This document shows positions 10,396-19,157 of a stretch of DNA of 64,000 nucleotides, in pieces (positions within the stretch are counted from its first letter, which is position 1; each line of letters starts with the position of its first letter). Below the pieces are notes generated by a model that had not been told where the DNA came from, did not search any database, and worked only from the letters and a program-made list of their open reading frames with translations. A program made the position numbers and the translations under genes. This stretch comes from Fulvimonas soli. GTDB lineage: Bacteria > Pseudomonadota > Gammaproteobacteria > Xanthomonadales > Rhodanobacteraceae. The stretch covers positions 186,001 through 250,000 of the forward strand of contig NZ_QGHC01000008.1 in the NCBI RefSeq assembly GCF_003148905.1. Reading direction: 5' to 3'.

Positions 10396-10860
10396 ATGAA
10401 GACCCGCACCGCCAAACCGCAGGCCGCCGCGGCCCCGCTCGGGCTGGACCAGCAGCTGTGCTTCGCGCTGTACTCGACCGGCCTGGCGATGACCAAGCTC
10501 TACCGCAAGCTGCTCGCCGGGCTGGAGCTGACCTACCCGCAGTACCTGGTCATGCTGGTGCTGTGGGAGCGCGACGGCCTGGCCGTGTCGGAGATCGGCG
10601 AGCGCCTGTTCCTCGACTCGGCCACCCTGACCCCGCTGCTCAAGCGGCTGGAGGCGGCCGGGCTGGTCAGCCGCACCCGCTCGGCCGAGGACGAGCGCCA
10701 GGTGGTGATCGGCCTGACCGCGCAGGGCCGCGCGCTGAAGAAGCGCGCCGCCGCCGTGCCCGGCGCGGTGTTCTGCGCCACCGGCTGCGAGCGGGACGAG
10801 CTGCTCGCGCTCAAGCGGCAGCTGGAGAGCCTGCGCGAGCGGCTCGCCGACAGCGCCTGA
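10396..10860 (+). CDS. ohrR: Organic hydroperoxide sensor OhrR (MarR family)
   Basis: Thiol-based transcriptional repressor that releases DNA when oxidised by organic hydroperoxides. The 154-residue product has the MarR winged helix ([17 protein letters not shown]-type helices near residues 60-85) and the wing motif [11 protein letters not shown]. Three cysteines sit at 22 (QQLCFALYS), 127 and 131 (CATGC). These are the same positions reported for the 2-Cys OhrR of Xanthomonas campestris, where Cys22 senses and Cys127 forms the disulphide. It lies upstream of ohr on the same strand, and both genes are preceded by the AATAGCAC dyad. Confidence 0.95.
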   Translation: MKTRTAKPQAAAAPLGLDQQLCFALYSTGLAMTKLYRKLLAGLELTYPQYLVMLVLWERDGLAVSEIGERLFLDSATLTPLLKRLEAAGLVSRTRSAEDERQVVIGLTAQGRALKKRAAAVPGAVFCATGCERDELLALKRQLESLRERLADSA

Positions 10861-10894
10861 CCGCCTCCTGCCGCCCCCATGGAACCACCCATCA

Positions 10895-10920
10895 AATAGC
10901 ACACTATTAAATAGCACACA
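10895..10920. promoter_or_regulatory. Candidate OhrR operator upstream of ohr
   Basis: AATAGCACACTATT (10895-10908) is an AATAG/CTATT dyad, followed at once by a third half-site AAATAGCACACA (10909-10920). It matches the motif before ohrR in all but one core base and sits about 90 bases upstream of the ohr ATG, where a promoter would be expected. The extra half-site could give ohr tighter or cooperative repression. Confidence 0.62.
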
Positions 10921-11002
10921 ATGACGACGGAGCCGCGCCAGGCCGGCTCCGCCGCCCCACCGGAACCGGCCCTGGCGCTCCTACCACCACGAGGCAACCC
11001 CC

Positions 11003-11428
11003 ATGTCCATCGAGAAAGTCCTGTACCGCGCCCATGCCAAGGCCACCGGCGGCCGCGACGGCCGCGCCGTCTCCTCCGACGGCGCGCTCGACGTCAGGCT
11101 GACCACGCCGAAGGAACTGGGCGGCGCCGGCGGCGACGGCACCAATCCCGAGCAGCTGTTCGCCGCCGGCTACTCGGCCTGCTTCCTCGGCGCGCTGAAG
11201 TTCGTCGCCGGCCAGCAGAAGCGCGTGCTGCCGGCCGACACCGCCATCGAGGGCAGCGTCGGCATCGGCCCGATCCCCACCGGCTTCGGCATCGAGGTCG
11301 AGCTGAAGATCCACGTGCCCGGCCTGCCCCGCGACGAGGTGGAAGCGCTGGTGCAGCAGGCGCACGTCGTGTGCCCCTACTCCAACGCCACCCGCGGCAA
11401 CATCGACGTGACCCTCACCGTGGTCTGA
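11003..11428 (+). CDS. ohr: Organic hydroperoxide resistance protein Ohr
   Basis: Thiol peroxidase that reduces organic and fatty-acid hydroperoxides using a dithiol active site. The 141-residue product has both catalytic cysteines: Cys60 ([10 protein letters not shown]) and Cys124 ([12 protein letters not shown]), with Arg18 in the N-terminal GGRDG segment where the family has its catalytic Arg. Length is standard. A purine-rich ribosome site (GAGGCAA) lies just upstream of the ATG. It is paired with its regulator ohrR upstream. Confidence 0.97.
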   Translation: MSIEKVLYRAHAKATGGRDGRAVSSDGALDVRLTTPKELGGAGGDGTNPEQLFAAGYSACFLGALKFVAGQQKRVLPADTAIEGSVGIGPIPTGFGIEVELKIHVPGLPRDEVEALVQQAHVVCPYSNATRGNIDVTLTVV

Positions 11429-11464
11429 GCGATGCGCGCCCGGCGCCAGCCGCGGAACCCCACC

Positions 11465-11488
11465 GTGGGAGCGGCCTCCGGCCGCGAT
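11465..11488. repeat. Single REP element between ohr and lpdA
   Basis: A 24-bp REP unit beginning GTGGGAGCGGCCTCCG and ending GGCCGCGAT, with internal GCGGCC/GGCCGC dyad. The same unit occurs as inverted pairs at 30630-30695, 36939-37004 and 57007-57072; here it stands alone in the convergent ohr/lpdA gap. Confidence 0.8.
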
Positions 11489-11545
11489 GGCCCACCTGGA
11501 ACGACGCATCCCACCGGCGACCGCCGCCCACCCCCGCACGACGCC

Positions 11546-11580
11546 AAAACGAGAAGCCCGGGCCTGGCCCGGGCTTCTCG
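11546..11580 (-). terminator. Rho-independent terminator of aceF-lpdA
   Basis: A strong perfect dyad, CGAGAAGCCCGGGCC against GGCCCGGGCTTCTCG (11550-11580), lies 21 bases past the lpdA stop. On the minus strand it is followed by TTTT (11546-11549 read in reverse), the classic intrinsic terminator form. It may also stop ohr transcripts from the other side, but there the T run is missing. Confidence 0.85.
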
Positions 11581-11600
11581 CTGCACGCCGGCGGCGCGCG

Positions 11601-13418
11601 TCACTTCCTCTTCGGGATGTACAGGTCGGTGACGGTGCCCTCGTAGACCTCCGCCGCCATGCCCACCGACTCGCTCAGCGTCGGGTGCGGATGGATGGTG
11701 AGGCCGATGTCGGCGGCTTCCGCGCCCATCTCGATCGCCAGCGCGATCTCGCTGATCAGGTCGCCCGCGCGCGGGCCGACGATGCCGCCGCCGACCACGC
11801 GGTGGGTCTCCTCGTCGAAGACCAGCTTGGTGAAGCCCTCGGTGCGGTCGATGCCGATGGCGCGGCCCGAGGCCGCCCACGGGAACTTGCCCACGCCGAC
11901 CTTGAGGCCCTTCTCCTTCGCCTCGCGCTCGGTCACGCCGACCCAGGCGATCTCCGGGTCGGTGTAGGCCACCGACGGGATCACGCGCGCGTCGAAGTGG
12001 CTCTTCAGGCCCGCCACCACCTCGGCGGCCACGCGCGCCTCGTGCGTGGCCTTGTGCGCCAGCATCGGCTGGCCCACGACGTCGCCGATGGCGAAGATGT
12101 GCGGCACGTTGGTGCGCAGCTGCGTGTCCACGTCGATGAAGCCGCGCTCGGTCACCGCCACGCCGGCCTTGTCCGCGCCGATCTTGTGGCCGTTGGGCGA
12201 GCGGCCCACGGCGACCAGCACGCGGTCGAACAGCGCGGTCTCGGGGATGCTCTCGCCCTCGTACTTGACCTCGATGCCCTTCTTGACGGCCTTGGCCTCG
12301 ACCACCTTGGTCTTGAGGTGCACGCCCTTGAGCTTCTTGCCGAGGCGCTGCGCCAGCGGCTTGACCAGGTCGGCGTCGGCGCCGGGGATGAGCTGGTCCA
12401 TGAACTCGACCACGGTCACCTCGCTGCCCAGCGCCGAGTACACCGTGGCCATCTCCAGGCCGATGATGCCGCCGCCGACCACCAGCAGCCTCGGTGGCAC
12501 GTCCTTCAGTTCCAGCGCGCCGGTGGAATCCATCACGCGCTCGTCGTCCCACGGGAACGCCGGCAGCCGCACGGCCTGCGAGCCCGCGGCGATGATCGCG
12601 TACTCGAAGCGGATCAGCCTGGACCCCTCGGCCGTCCGGACTTCCATCTCGTTGGGCGAGACGAAGCTGCCCACGCCCTGCACGGTGCGTACCTTGCGCT
12701 GCCTGGCCATGCCGGCCAGGCCGCCGGTGAGCTTGCCGACCACCTTGCCCTTGAAGTCGCGCAGCCCGTCCAGGTCGATCTTCGGCTTGCCGAAGCTGAC
12801 GCCGTGCGCGGCCATCGCCTCGGCCTCCTCGATCACCTCGGCCGCGTGCAGCAGCGCCTTGGACGGGATGCAGCCCACGTTGAGGCAGACGCCGCCCAGC
12901 GTGGCGTAGCGCTCGACCAGCACGGTGTCGACGCCGAGGTCGGCGGCACGGAACGCCGCGGTGTAGCCGCCCGGGCCGGAGCCCAGCACGACCAGCTTGC
13001 ACTCGATGTCGGGCTTGCGACCGGAAGCGCCCGCCGCCTGCGGCGCCTTCGCCCCCTCTCCCCTCTGGGGAGAGGGTTGGGGTGAGGGGGCGGGGCTGGC
13101 GGGAGCGCTCGGCGAGGATGGCCCCTCACCCCTGCCCTCTCCCCGGGGGGGAGAGGGGGACGCGGTGTCGGCTTCGCCGACGGTTTCCAAAAGGGCGATC
13201 ACCGCGCCCTCGGACACCTCGTCGCCCACCTTGACCTTCAGCTCCTTGACCACGCCCGCGGCGCTCGACGGAATTTCCATCGTCGCCTTGTCCGATTCCA
13301 GCGTGATCAGGCTCTGTTCCTTGGCGACCGTGTCGCCGGCCTTCACCAGCACCTCGATCACCGGCACGTTCTCGTGGCCGCCGATGTCGGGAACCTTGAT
13401 TTCGATGGTGCTTGCCAT
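11601..13418 (-). CDS. lpdA: Dihydrolipoyl dehydrogenase (E3) with N-terminal lipoyl domain
   Basis: E3 of the pyruvate dehydrogenase complex; reoxidises dihydrolipoamide with NAD+. The 605-residue product has an N-terminal lipoyl domain (residues 1-85, lipoylation Lys44 in LESDKATME), a linker, then the flavoprotein: FAD motif VLGSGPGGYTAAF, redox disulphide GGVCLNVGCIPSK, a NAD-binding fold (VVGGGIIGLE) and the dimerisation domain with HPHPTLSE containing the catalytic His. A lipoylated E3 is longer than the classical 475-residue enzyme but is known in several beta- and gammaproteobacteria. Residues 87-123 of the linker are encoded by a palindromic repeat (see separate entry). Downstream of aceF, 98 bp apart. 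Confidence 0.96.
   Translation of the reverse strand: MASTIEIKVPDIGGHENVPVIEVLVKAGDTVAKEQSLITLESDKATMEIPSSAAGVVKELKVKVGDEVSEGAVIALLETVGEADTASPSPPRGEGRGEGPSSPSAPASPAPSPQPSPQRGEGAKAPQAAGASGRKPDIECKLVVLGSGPGGYTAAFRAADLGVDTVLVERYATLGGVCLNVGCIPSKALLHAAEVIEEAEAMAAHGVSFGKPKIDLDGLRDFKGKVVGKLTGGLAGMARQRKVRTVQGVGSFVSPNEMEVRTAEGSRLIRFEYAIIAAGSQAVRLPAFPWDDERVMDSTGALELKDVPPRLLVVGGGIIGLEMATVYSALGSEVTVVEFMDQLIPGADADLVKPLAQRLGKKLKGVHLKTKVVEAKAVKKGIEVKYEGESIPETALFDRVLVAVGRSPNGHKIGADKAGVAVTERGFIDVDTQLRTNVPHIFAIGDVVGQPMLAHKATHEARVAAEVVAGLKSHFDARVIPSVAYTDPEIAWVGVTEREAKEKGLKVGVGKFPWAASGRAIGIDRTEGFTKLVFDEETHRVVGGGIVGPRAGDLISEIALAIEMGAEAADIGLTIHPHPTLSESVGMAAEVYEGTVTDLYIPKRK
13051..13160. repeat. Paired GC-rich palindromic repeats inside the lpdA linker
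   Basis: Two copies of a roughly 38-bp element in opposite orientation: CCCCTCTCCCCTCTGGGGAG-type at 13051-13090 and its reverse complement form at 13121-13160, with about 31 bp between. Each contains a CCCTCTCCCC/GGGGAGAGGG dyad plus a TCACCCC/GGGGTGA arm. They are read in frame as a Pro/Ser/Gly/Glu-rich linker (SPSPPRGEGRGEG ... QPSPQRGEG). The same element is intergenic at 13470-13509 and in half form at 14879-14905 in aceF. Confidence 0.85.
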
Positions 13419-13469
13419 GGGGGATCCTTGGAATTCTTTTCGCTACGCATGAGGGGCGACGCAAGGGCC

Positions 13470-13509
13470 GCCCCTCACCCCGGCCCTCTCCCCGGAGGGG
13501 AGAGGGAGA
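13470..13509. repeat. GC-rich palindromic repeat between aceF and lpdA
   Basis: A further copy of the element in the lpdA linker: GCCCCTCACCCCGGCCCTCT followed by a CCCCGGAGGGG dyad and GAGAGGG. It fills much of the 98-bp gap between aceF and lpdA and would form a hairpin in the transcript, possibly affecting E2:E3 stoichiometry. Confidence 0.8.
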
Positions 13510-13516
13510 CAGGGCG

Positions 13517-15163
13517 TCAGAGGAGCAGGCGGCGGATGTCGCCCAGCTGCTGCGCGAGGAAGGCGGCGAAGCGCGCGGCGAGCGCGCCGTCGATCACGCG
13601 GTGGTCGTAGGACAGCGACAGCGGCAGGATCAGCCGCGGCACGAACTCCTTGCCGTTCCACACCGGCTTCGTCGCCGCCTTGGAGACGCCGAGGATGGCC
13701 ACCTCCGGCGCGTTGACGATCGGCGTGAACGCGGTGCCGCCGATGCCGCCCAGCGAGGAGATCGAGAAGCAGCCGCCGGACATCTCGTTGGGGCCGAGCT
13801 TCTTCTCGCGCGCCTTCCTGGAAATCTCGGCCAGCTCGCGGGCGAGATCCAGCAGTCCCTTCCTGTCCACGTCGCGGATCACCGGCACCACCAGGCCGTC
13901 GGGGGTGTCCACCGCGATGCCGATGTGGAAGTACTTCTTGAGGATCAGCTTCTCGCCGGTCTCGTCGAGCGAGGCGTTGAACTGCGGGAATGCCTTGAGC
14001 GCCGCCACCACCGCCTTCATCTGGAACACCAGCGGGGTGATCTTGAGGTCCTTGTTCTCCTCGCCGAGCTTCTTGCGGAAGGCCTCCAGCTCGGTGATGT
14101 CGGCGTCCTCGTGCTGGGTGACGTGCGGGATCATCGCCCAGTTGCGCGCGAGGTTGGCGCCGGAGATCTTCTGGATGCGCGACAGCGGCTTCTCTTCGAT
14201 CTCGCCGAACTTGCTGAAGTCGACCTTCGGCCACGGCAGCAGGTTGAGGCCGCCGCCCGCCGCCGCCGGCGCGCCCTGCACCGGGCGCGCGCCCGAGGCC
14301 AGCGCGTGCTTGACGTAGGCGGTCACGTCCTCGCGCACGATGCGGCCGCCGCGGCCGCTGCCCTTGACCTGGCGGATGTCCACGCCCAGCTCGCGCGCGA
14401 AGGCGCGGATCGCCGGGCTGGCGTAGGGCGCGTCGCCCGGCATCACGATCTTCGCGTCGAACGGCGGGCGCGCCTGCGGCGGCACGTCGCCCTCGGGCGC
14501 GTTGCCGGGCAGCACGCTGCGGCCGCCGATCGGCGCGGGCTTCTCCTCCACCTTCGGGCCGCCCTGCGCCGCCGGCAGGCCGGCCGCGGCCGGCGCCGCC
14601 GCGGGAGCGGGCGCGGGCGCCGGGGCGCCGGCCGCGCCCTCGATCAGCGCGATCACGTCGCCGGCGGACAGCTCGTCGCCCACCTTGGCCTTGAGCTCCT
14701 TCACCACGCCGGCGAACGGCGCGGGCACTTCCATGGTGGCCTTGTCCGATTCCAGCGTGAGCAGGCCCTGGTCCTTGGCGACGGTGTCGCCGACCTTCAC
14801 CAGCACCTCGATCACCGGCACGTGGTCGTGGCCACCCAGGTCGGGCACGCGCGCCTCGCGCAGGCCGCCGCCCTTGGCGCCCTCTCCCCCCTGGGGAGAG
14901 GGGGACGCGGCGTCGGCTTCGCCGACGGTTCCCAAGATGGCGATCACCGTGCCCTCGGACACTTCGTCGCCGACCTTCAGCTTCACTTCCTTCACCGTGC
15001 CGGCGAACGGCGCGGGAATCTCCATGGTCGCCTTGTCCGATTCCAGCGTCACCAGGCTCTGGTCCTTCTCGACGCGGTCGCCGGGTTTGATCAGCACCTC
15101 GATCACCGGCACGTGGTCGTGACCGCCGATGTCGGGTACGCGGGCTTCTTTGAGGTCGGCCAT
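13517..15163 (-). CDS. aceF: Dihydrolipoyllysine acetyltransferase (pyruvate dehydrogenase E2)
   Basis: Core of the pyruvate dehydrogenase complex. The 548-residue product ([14 protein letters not shown]) has two lipoyl domains (Lys44 and Lys141, both in LESDKATME), an Ala/Pro linker, a peripheral-subunit-binding domain ([15 protein letters not shown]) and the catalytic domain ending in HRVIDG (His521, Asp525). The start at 15163 gives the standard lipoyl N-terminus; the longer frame adds an atypical Arg-rich stretch. The first interdomain linker is partly encoded by a palindromic repeat (14879-14905). A TATGAT -10-like box lies on the minus strand at 15221-15226. First gene of aceF-lpdA; aceE is elsewhere (37021-39714). 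Confidence 0.96.
   Translation of the reverse strand: MADLKEARVPDIGGHDHVPVIEVLIKPGDRVEKDQSLVTLESDKATMEIPAPFAGTVKEVKLKVGDEVSEGTVIAILGTVGEADAASPSPQGGEGAKGGGLREARVPDLGGHDHVPVIEVLVKVGDTVAKDQGLLTLESDKATMEVPAPFAGVVKELKAKVGDELSAGDVIALIEGAAGAPAPAPAPAAAPAAAGLPAAQGGPKVEEKPAPIGGRSVLPGNAPEGDVPPQARPPFDAKIVMPGDAPYASPAIRAFARELGVDIRQVKGSGRGGRIVREDVTAYVKHALASGARPVQGAPAAAGGGLNLLPWPKVDFSKFGEIEEKPLSRIQKISGANLARNWAMIPHVTQHEDADITELEAFRKKLGEENKDLKITPLVFQMKAVVAALKAFPQFNASLDETGEKLILKKYFHIGIAVDTPDGLVVPVIRDVDRKGLLDLARELAEISRKAREKKLGPNEMSGGCFSISSLGGIGGTAFTPIVNAPEVAILGVSKAATKPVWNGKEFVPRLILPLSLSYDHRVIDGALAARFAAFLAQQLGDIRRLLL
14879..14905. repeat. Half copy of the palindromic repeat inside the aceF linker
   Basis: A CCCTCTCCCC...GGGGAGAGGG dyad without the TCACCCC arm, encoding SPSPQGGEG at residues 87-95. 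It begins at the same residue number as the lpdA insertion, and the flanking DNA (through GTCGGCTTCGCCGACGGTT) is almost identical to that flanking the lpdA copy. Confidence 0.8.
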
Positions 15164-15314
15164 GGGATCTCCTGCGGATGGCGGGCAGCCGCCCGGGGAT
15201 GGCGGCCGCGCAAGGCTTCCATCATAGCGAACAGGCGCGCGCCGCGCGGCATCGCGTGCGCGCCTTCGCACCGTGCGCATACGTATGCATGGCGCGGAAG
15301 CGCCGCGCCACGCT

Positions 15315-16154
15315 TCAGCGCGGCGCGTCCTGCGCCGGCAGCGCGCCCTGCACCACGGTCAGCTCGCGCTGCGGGAACGGAATGCTGATCCCGCAGGCGG
15401 CGAAGCGCTCCTTGATCGCGCGCAGCAGGTCGGTCTGCGCCGCCCACAGGTCGCCGGGGCGCGCCCAGGCGCGCACCACCAGGTCGACCGCGCTCTCGCC
15501 GAGGCCGGCGGTCCACACGCCCGGCGCCGGCTCCTCGAGGATGCGCGGGTCGGCGGCGAACAGCCGCTCGACCTCGGCGATCGCCTGGCCGATGTCGTCC
15601 TTGTAGCCGATGCCCACCTTCAGCTCGAAGCGGCGCAGGCCGCGCCGGTTCATGTTGATGATGGCGTCGCCGCCGATCTTCGCGTTGGGCACCACCGCCT
15701 CGCGGTTGTCCGGCATCACCAGCAGGGTGTGCATCAGGTTGATGCTCTCCACCGTGCCCTCGACGCCGCCGGCGGTGACGTAGTCGCCGACGCGGAACGG
15801 CCGGAACACGATCAGCAGCACGCCCCAGGCCAGGTTGGACAGCGAGCCCTGCAGCGCCAGGCCGATCGCCAGGCCGCCGGCGCCCAGCGCCGCCACCAGC
15901 GGCGCGGACGGGATGCCCGCCTTGGTCAGCGCCATCACCACCACCACCGCGACCAGCACGCCGTACAGCAGGTTGCGCAGGAAGCCGATCAGGGTGGGAT
16001 CGACCGCCGCGCGGCGCAGCGCGCGCTGCGCGAAGTTGGCCAGCCGCGCCGCCAGCCAGAGGCCCAGCAGCAGGATCAGCAGCGCGACGAGCAGGTTGAC
16101 GCCCGTCTGGAGCAGGTTCCCGGGCAGCTGGAGCCTGGCGAGGAAGTCGTGCAT
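15315..16154 (-). CDS. mscS: Small-conductance mechanosensitive channel, MscS family
   Basis: Inner-membrane tension-gated channel that releases solutes on hypo-osmotic shock. The 279-residue product has three membrane segments at about residues 15-37, 60-80 and 84-110; the third is the Gly/Ala-packed pore helix ([19 protein letters not shown]), followed by the beta domain ([10 protein letters not shown]) and the alpha/beta C-terminal cage ([12 protein letters not shown]-type region). Length and order match E. coli MscS. The 151-bp upstream-to-aceF gap (15164-15314) holds a 12-bp palindrome GCATACGTATGC at 15277-15288 but no gene. Confidence 0.94.
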   Translation of the reverse strand: MHDFLARLQLPGNLLQTGVNLLVALLILLLGLWLAARLANFAQRALRRAAVDPTLIGFLRNLLYGVLVAVVVVMALTKAGIPSAPLVAALGAGGLAIGLALQGSLSNLAWGVLLIVFRPFRVGDYVTAGGVEGTVESINLMHTLLVMPDNREAVVPNAKIGGDAIINMNRRGLRRFELKVGIGYKDDIGQAIAEVERLFAADPRILEEPAPGVWTAGLGESAVDLVVRAWARPGDLWAAQTDLLRAIKERFAACGISIPFPQRELTVVQGALPAQDAPR

Positions 16155-16227
16155 GGCGGGTTCCCTGCGTGAAAAACGCCGGCAAGCCTAGCAGCACGCC
16201 GATGAAGAAGCCGCGCAGGCGCGCGCG

Positions 16228-16264
16228 AAAAAAAGCCGCGCCGGCCTGGGGATGCCGGCGCGGC
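16228..16264 (-). terminator. Rho-independent terminator downstream of the DUF2884 gene
   Basis: An 11-bp perfect stem, GCCGCGCCGGC (16235-16245) with GCCGGCGCGGC (16254-16264), closes an 8-base loop. On the minus strand it is followed by seven T residues (16228-16234 reversed). It lies 89 bases past the DUF2884 stop and is the cleanest intrinsic terminator in the window. Confidence 0.88.
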
Positions 16265-16352
16265 GGCGGCCGCGCATGGTGGGGGATCGGCGCGGCGCAA
16301 GGCCTGGGCGCTTGCAGTGGGACGGCGGCAACCGCGCCGCGGGACGGCCGCC

Positions 16353-17150
16353 TCAGCGGCGCACGACCTCGCGGTCGGCGGCCTCCTCGCGGGCGACCAG
16401 GCGCAGCGGCGAGCCGTCCGGCAGGCGGAACCGGAACTGCCGCTGCAACTGCTCCAGCGCGGACAGCCGCGGGCACAGCGCCTCGGCGCGGCGCTCCAGC
16501 TTGTCCGCGCGCGCGTCCACCGCCTGGTCGATGCTCTTGTCCAGCGAGTCGGCGCGCGCCTCCAGCGCCTGCACCTGGCTCTCGTCGCCGGACAGCGCCG
16601 CCTTCACCGCGTCGGCGGTGACGCTGCCCACCAGCTCCCTGACGGCGTCCTCGATGCCCTGCCCGATCGCCGTGTCCAGCTCGTGCTGCTTCCACACGCC
16701 GTGGCCCAGCCCGCGGTCGAGCCCGGCCAGCGCCTCGCGGTGCCGCGCGTTGAGCCGCTCGACCAGGCGGGCGCGCTCGCCGTCGCTGCGCGCGAAGGTG
16801 GCGACCACCGTGCCCATCGCGTCGAAGCCGAGGTCGATGCCCTCGCGCGCGATGCCGGCCATCTCGGGCAGCAGCGCGCGCACTTCGTCCTCGTACTGGC
16901 GCAGCCGCGCGGCATCGGCGGCGGAGACCGCCACGTCGCGGCCGTCCACGCGCAGCCGGCCGTCGTGCATGAGCACCTCGGCCGGCCGGCCGGCCGCGCG
17001 GCTGAAGGCGAGGCCGGCATCGTCCGCCCTGACGTCGTAGTCGGTGCGGAAGCCGCACTCGTCGTGGCCGATGTGCAGCCCGTGCGCCGTCGCCGGCAGG
17101 CCGCCCGCGCCCAGGGCGAGGGCCAGCGACAGGATGATGGCGTTGCGCAT
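16353..17150 (-). CDS. DUF2884 family periplasmic protein (YggN-like)
   Basis: Family of unknown function related to E. coli YggN. The 265-residue product has a signal peptide (MRNAIILSLALALGAGGLPATAHG), a conserved Cys in HDECGFRTDYDV, a beta-rich N-terminal part containing the LRVDGRDVAVSAADAARLRQYE motif, and a long helical region ending with a second Cys (ALCPRLSALEQLQ). The two cysteines probably form a periplasmic disulphide (inference). A second, diverged DUF2884 gene lies at 20600-21355. It has its own terminator at 16228-16264, so it appears to be a single transcription unit. Confidence 0.85.
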   Translation of the reverse strand: MRNAIILSLALALGAGGLPATAHGLHIGHDECGFRTDYDVRADDAGLAFSRAAGRPAEVLMHDGRLRVDGRDVAVSAADAARLRQYEDEVRALLPEMAGIAREGIDLGFDAMGTVVATFARSDGERARLVERLNARHREALAGLDRGLGHGVWKQHELDTAIGQGIEDAVRELVGSVTADAVKAALSGDESQVQALEARADSLDKSIDQAVDARADKLERRAEALCPRLSALEQLQRQFRFRLPDGSPLRLVAREEAADREVVRR

Positions 17151-17251
17151 GGCGTGTCTCCCGCACGGCGGCGCGCCCGGCCGCCCGATGCGCGCAGCGT
17201 CGCGCCGCCCGGCCGCCGCGGCATGGGCCAGGCGTCATGCCGTGCCGTCGG

Positions 17252-18475
17252 TCATGCCCCGCCGGCTTCGGCCAGCGCCTGCCGCACCGAGCGCAGCGAC
17301 AGCGTCTCCCACAGCGCCGCCAGCAGCAGCACGCCGGTGGCCAGCAGCGACAGCGCCAGCCGCGAGAGGCCGAGGGCCGCCGGCACCGCCAGCGCGGCGA
17401 GCAGACCGATGCCGACCAGGTGGGAGAGCGGAAAGCGGGTGCGGTTGACGGCCTGCTTGAACAGCGCGTTGCCGAGCAGGTAGAGCAGCGGGCCGCCGAG
17501 CAGCACGGCGGCCGCGGGCAGGTCGGCGCGCAACAGCGGCTCCTCCAGCGCCAGCGCGTCGGCCACCGCGCAGACGATGATGCCGCCGACGATCGGCAGG
17601 TGCAGGTAGGTGTAGGCGACGCGCGCCTGCCGGCCCGGGTCCTCGGCGTGGCGGATCGCCTGGCGGCCGCGCTCGACCGCGAGGTCGAAGTAGATCCACC
17701 ACATCGCCACGTTGCCGAGGAAGCCGCCGACGAAGGCGGCCACCACCGGCGCGCTCCACGCCGCCTCGGCGAAATGGCTGCCGGTGGCCAGCACCGACTC
17801 GCCCAGCGCGATGATCACGAACAGGCTGCAGCGCTCGGCCAGGTGGCCGCCCTCCACGTCCCAGTCGCGGGTCGGCGTGCGGCCCAGGCCCGGCACGCGG
17901 AAGCCCACCGCCGGCCCCAGGTATTCCACGCCCAGCGCCAGCGTCCACAGCAGCAGGCGCCGCTCGCCCCCGGCCCAGGCCCCGGCCAGCCAGCCCAGCG
18001 CCGCCAGCGACAGCCAGGCCAGGATGCGCTGGAAGTTGCGCGTGTTGGCCGGCGCGTCGTCGCCCAGCGCCCACAGCGCGAACGCGGTGCGCCCCACCTG
18101 CATGGATGCGTAGGCGCCGGCGAACAGCCAGCCGTGCGCGCCGAACGCCTCCGGCAGCGCGCAGGACAGCAGCAGCCCCGCCAGCATCAGCGCCAGCAGC
18201 ATCAGCCGCACCGCGATGCGCTCGGGGTCCAGCCAGTTGGTCACCCAGCCGGTGAAGATCCACACCCACCACACCGCCAGGAACAGCAGCGCCGCCTGCA
18301 GCGCGCCGAGCGCGTCGAGCCGCTGCAGCAGGGTGTGCGAGAGCTGGGTCACCGCGTAGACGAACACCAGGTCGAAGAACAGCTCGATGTTGGTGACGTG
18401 GCCGTCGGCCGCGGCGCCGCGGCGGCGCAGCAGGCCGGCGCGGTGGCGGGCTTCGGGCGAAGGCGGCTGGCTCAT
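17252..18475 (-). CDS. Low temperature requirement protein A (LtrA) family membrane protein
   Basis: Polytopic inner-membrane protein of the LtrA family; the biochemical role is not established. The 407 residues have the family's N-terminal motif VTNIELFFDLVFVYAVTQLS and the internal HLAERCSLFVIIALGESVLATG segment, with about ten or eleven membrane helices. The start is fixed by the typical polar N-terminus (MSQPPSPEARHRAGLLRRRG). It is separated by about 100 bp from the DUF2884 gene downstream and 61 bp from a DUF2845 gene upstream, all on one strand. Confidence 0.9.
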   Translation of the reverse strand: MSQPPSPEARHRAGLLRRRGAAADGHVTNIELFFDLVFVYAVTQLSHTLLQRLDALGALQAALLFLAVWWVWIFTGWVTNWLDPERIAVRLMLLALMLAGLLLSCALPEAFGAHGWLFAGAYASMQVGRTAFALWALGDDAPANTRNFQRILAWLSLAALGWLAGAWAGGERRLLLWTLALGVEYLGPAVGFRVPGLGRTPTRDWDVEGGHLAERCSLFVIIALGESVLATGSHFAEAAWSAPVVAAFVGGFLGNVAMWWIYFDLAVERGRQAIRHAEDPGRQARVAYTYLHLPIVGGIIVCAVADALALEEPLLRADLPAAAVLLGGPLLYLLGNALFKQAVNRTRFPLSHLVGIGLLAALAVPAALGLSRLALSLLATGVLLLAALWETLSLRSVRQALAEAGGA

Positions 18476-18536
18476 GGCGGTTCTCCGGCGCAGGGCCGCT
18501 TTATCGCACGGCCGGCGGCGACGGTGCCATGCGCCT

Positions 18537-18812
18537 TCAGTCCCCGCCCTGCTCGATGCCGACGACGCGGTCGTCCACGATGGTCAGCGTGATCGTGCGG
18601 CCGTCGCGGCGGTACTGCCAGCGCTCGCCCGACTGGCCGCTGCGGCCGTGCCGCGCCGCGGTGCGATGGCTCCTGTGCGAGGGCCGGCCCAGCAGTTCCT
18701 CCACCCGGGCGGTGGAATCCCCGCTCACCAGCAGGCGGTCGCCCACGCGCAGCGTGTCGGCGGCGGCCGCGAAGGCAGGCAGGAGCAGAAGGATGCAAAG
18801 CAGTCGGCGCAT
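18537..18812 (-). CDS. DUF2845 family small exported protein (copy 1)
   Basis: Small periplasmic protein of unknown function. The 91 residues comprise a signal peptide (MRRLLCILLLLPAFAAAADT) and one compact domain: LRVGDRLLVSGDSTARVEELLGRP, then GERWQYRRDGRTITLTIVDDRVVGIE. The pattern (a GD-S-x-R-V-x-x-LLG-x-P helix and a W-x-Y-x-R-DGR hairpin) resembles BamE/SmpA-like folds. A paralogue of the same length lies 345 bp upstream at 19158-19433. Confidence 0.82.
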   Translation of the reverse strand: MRRLLCILLLLPAFAAAADTLRVGDRLLVSGDSTARVEELLGRPSHRSHRTAARHGRSGQSGERWQYRRDGRTITLTIVDDRVVGIEQGGD

Positions 18813-19157
18813 GGAACCCCTCCGTGGGAACGTGGACGATGCGGGAACGCGGATGACATGCCGGCGCGGCGCCGCGGCCCGTCATGCAGAAGAATTAGCA
18901 AAGCCCATCGCCCGGGCGTAGCCGGCGACCGCCGCGAATCGCGGTCGGGCGACACCGACAGGATCGGCGGCGCGGCGATGCGACCGGCATGCGCCGCCGG
19001 CCTGCCGGTCGTGCCGGAAGCCAGGTCGTCGCGCGATGCGGGCATCGCCTGTCGATGGCGCAGGCATCCGCGCGGGAACCGTCCGCGGTGAGGCGGCGGG
19101 CGCGCACCGTGCGGGCTCGGTCGCGGCCAGAGGCCGCCCCGCACTACTGCTCCCACA
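18813..19157. other. Gene-free spacer between the two DUF2845 paralogues
   Basis: 345 bp without a convincing gene. It should hold the promoter of copy 1, though no clear -35/-10 pair is seen. A degenerate REP lies at 19121-19156: read on the minus strand it starts GTGGGAGC and ends GGCCGCGA like the other REPs, but about 12 extra bases interrupt the middle. Confidence 0.5.
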
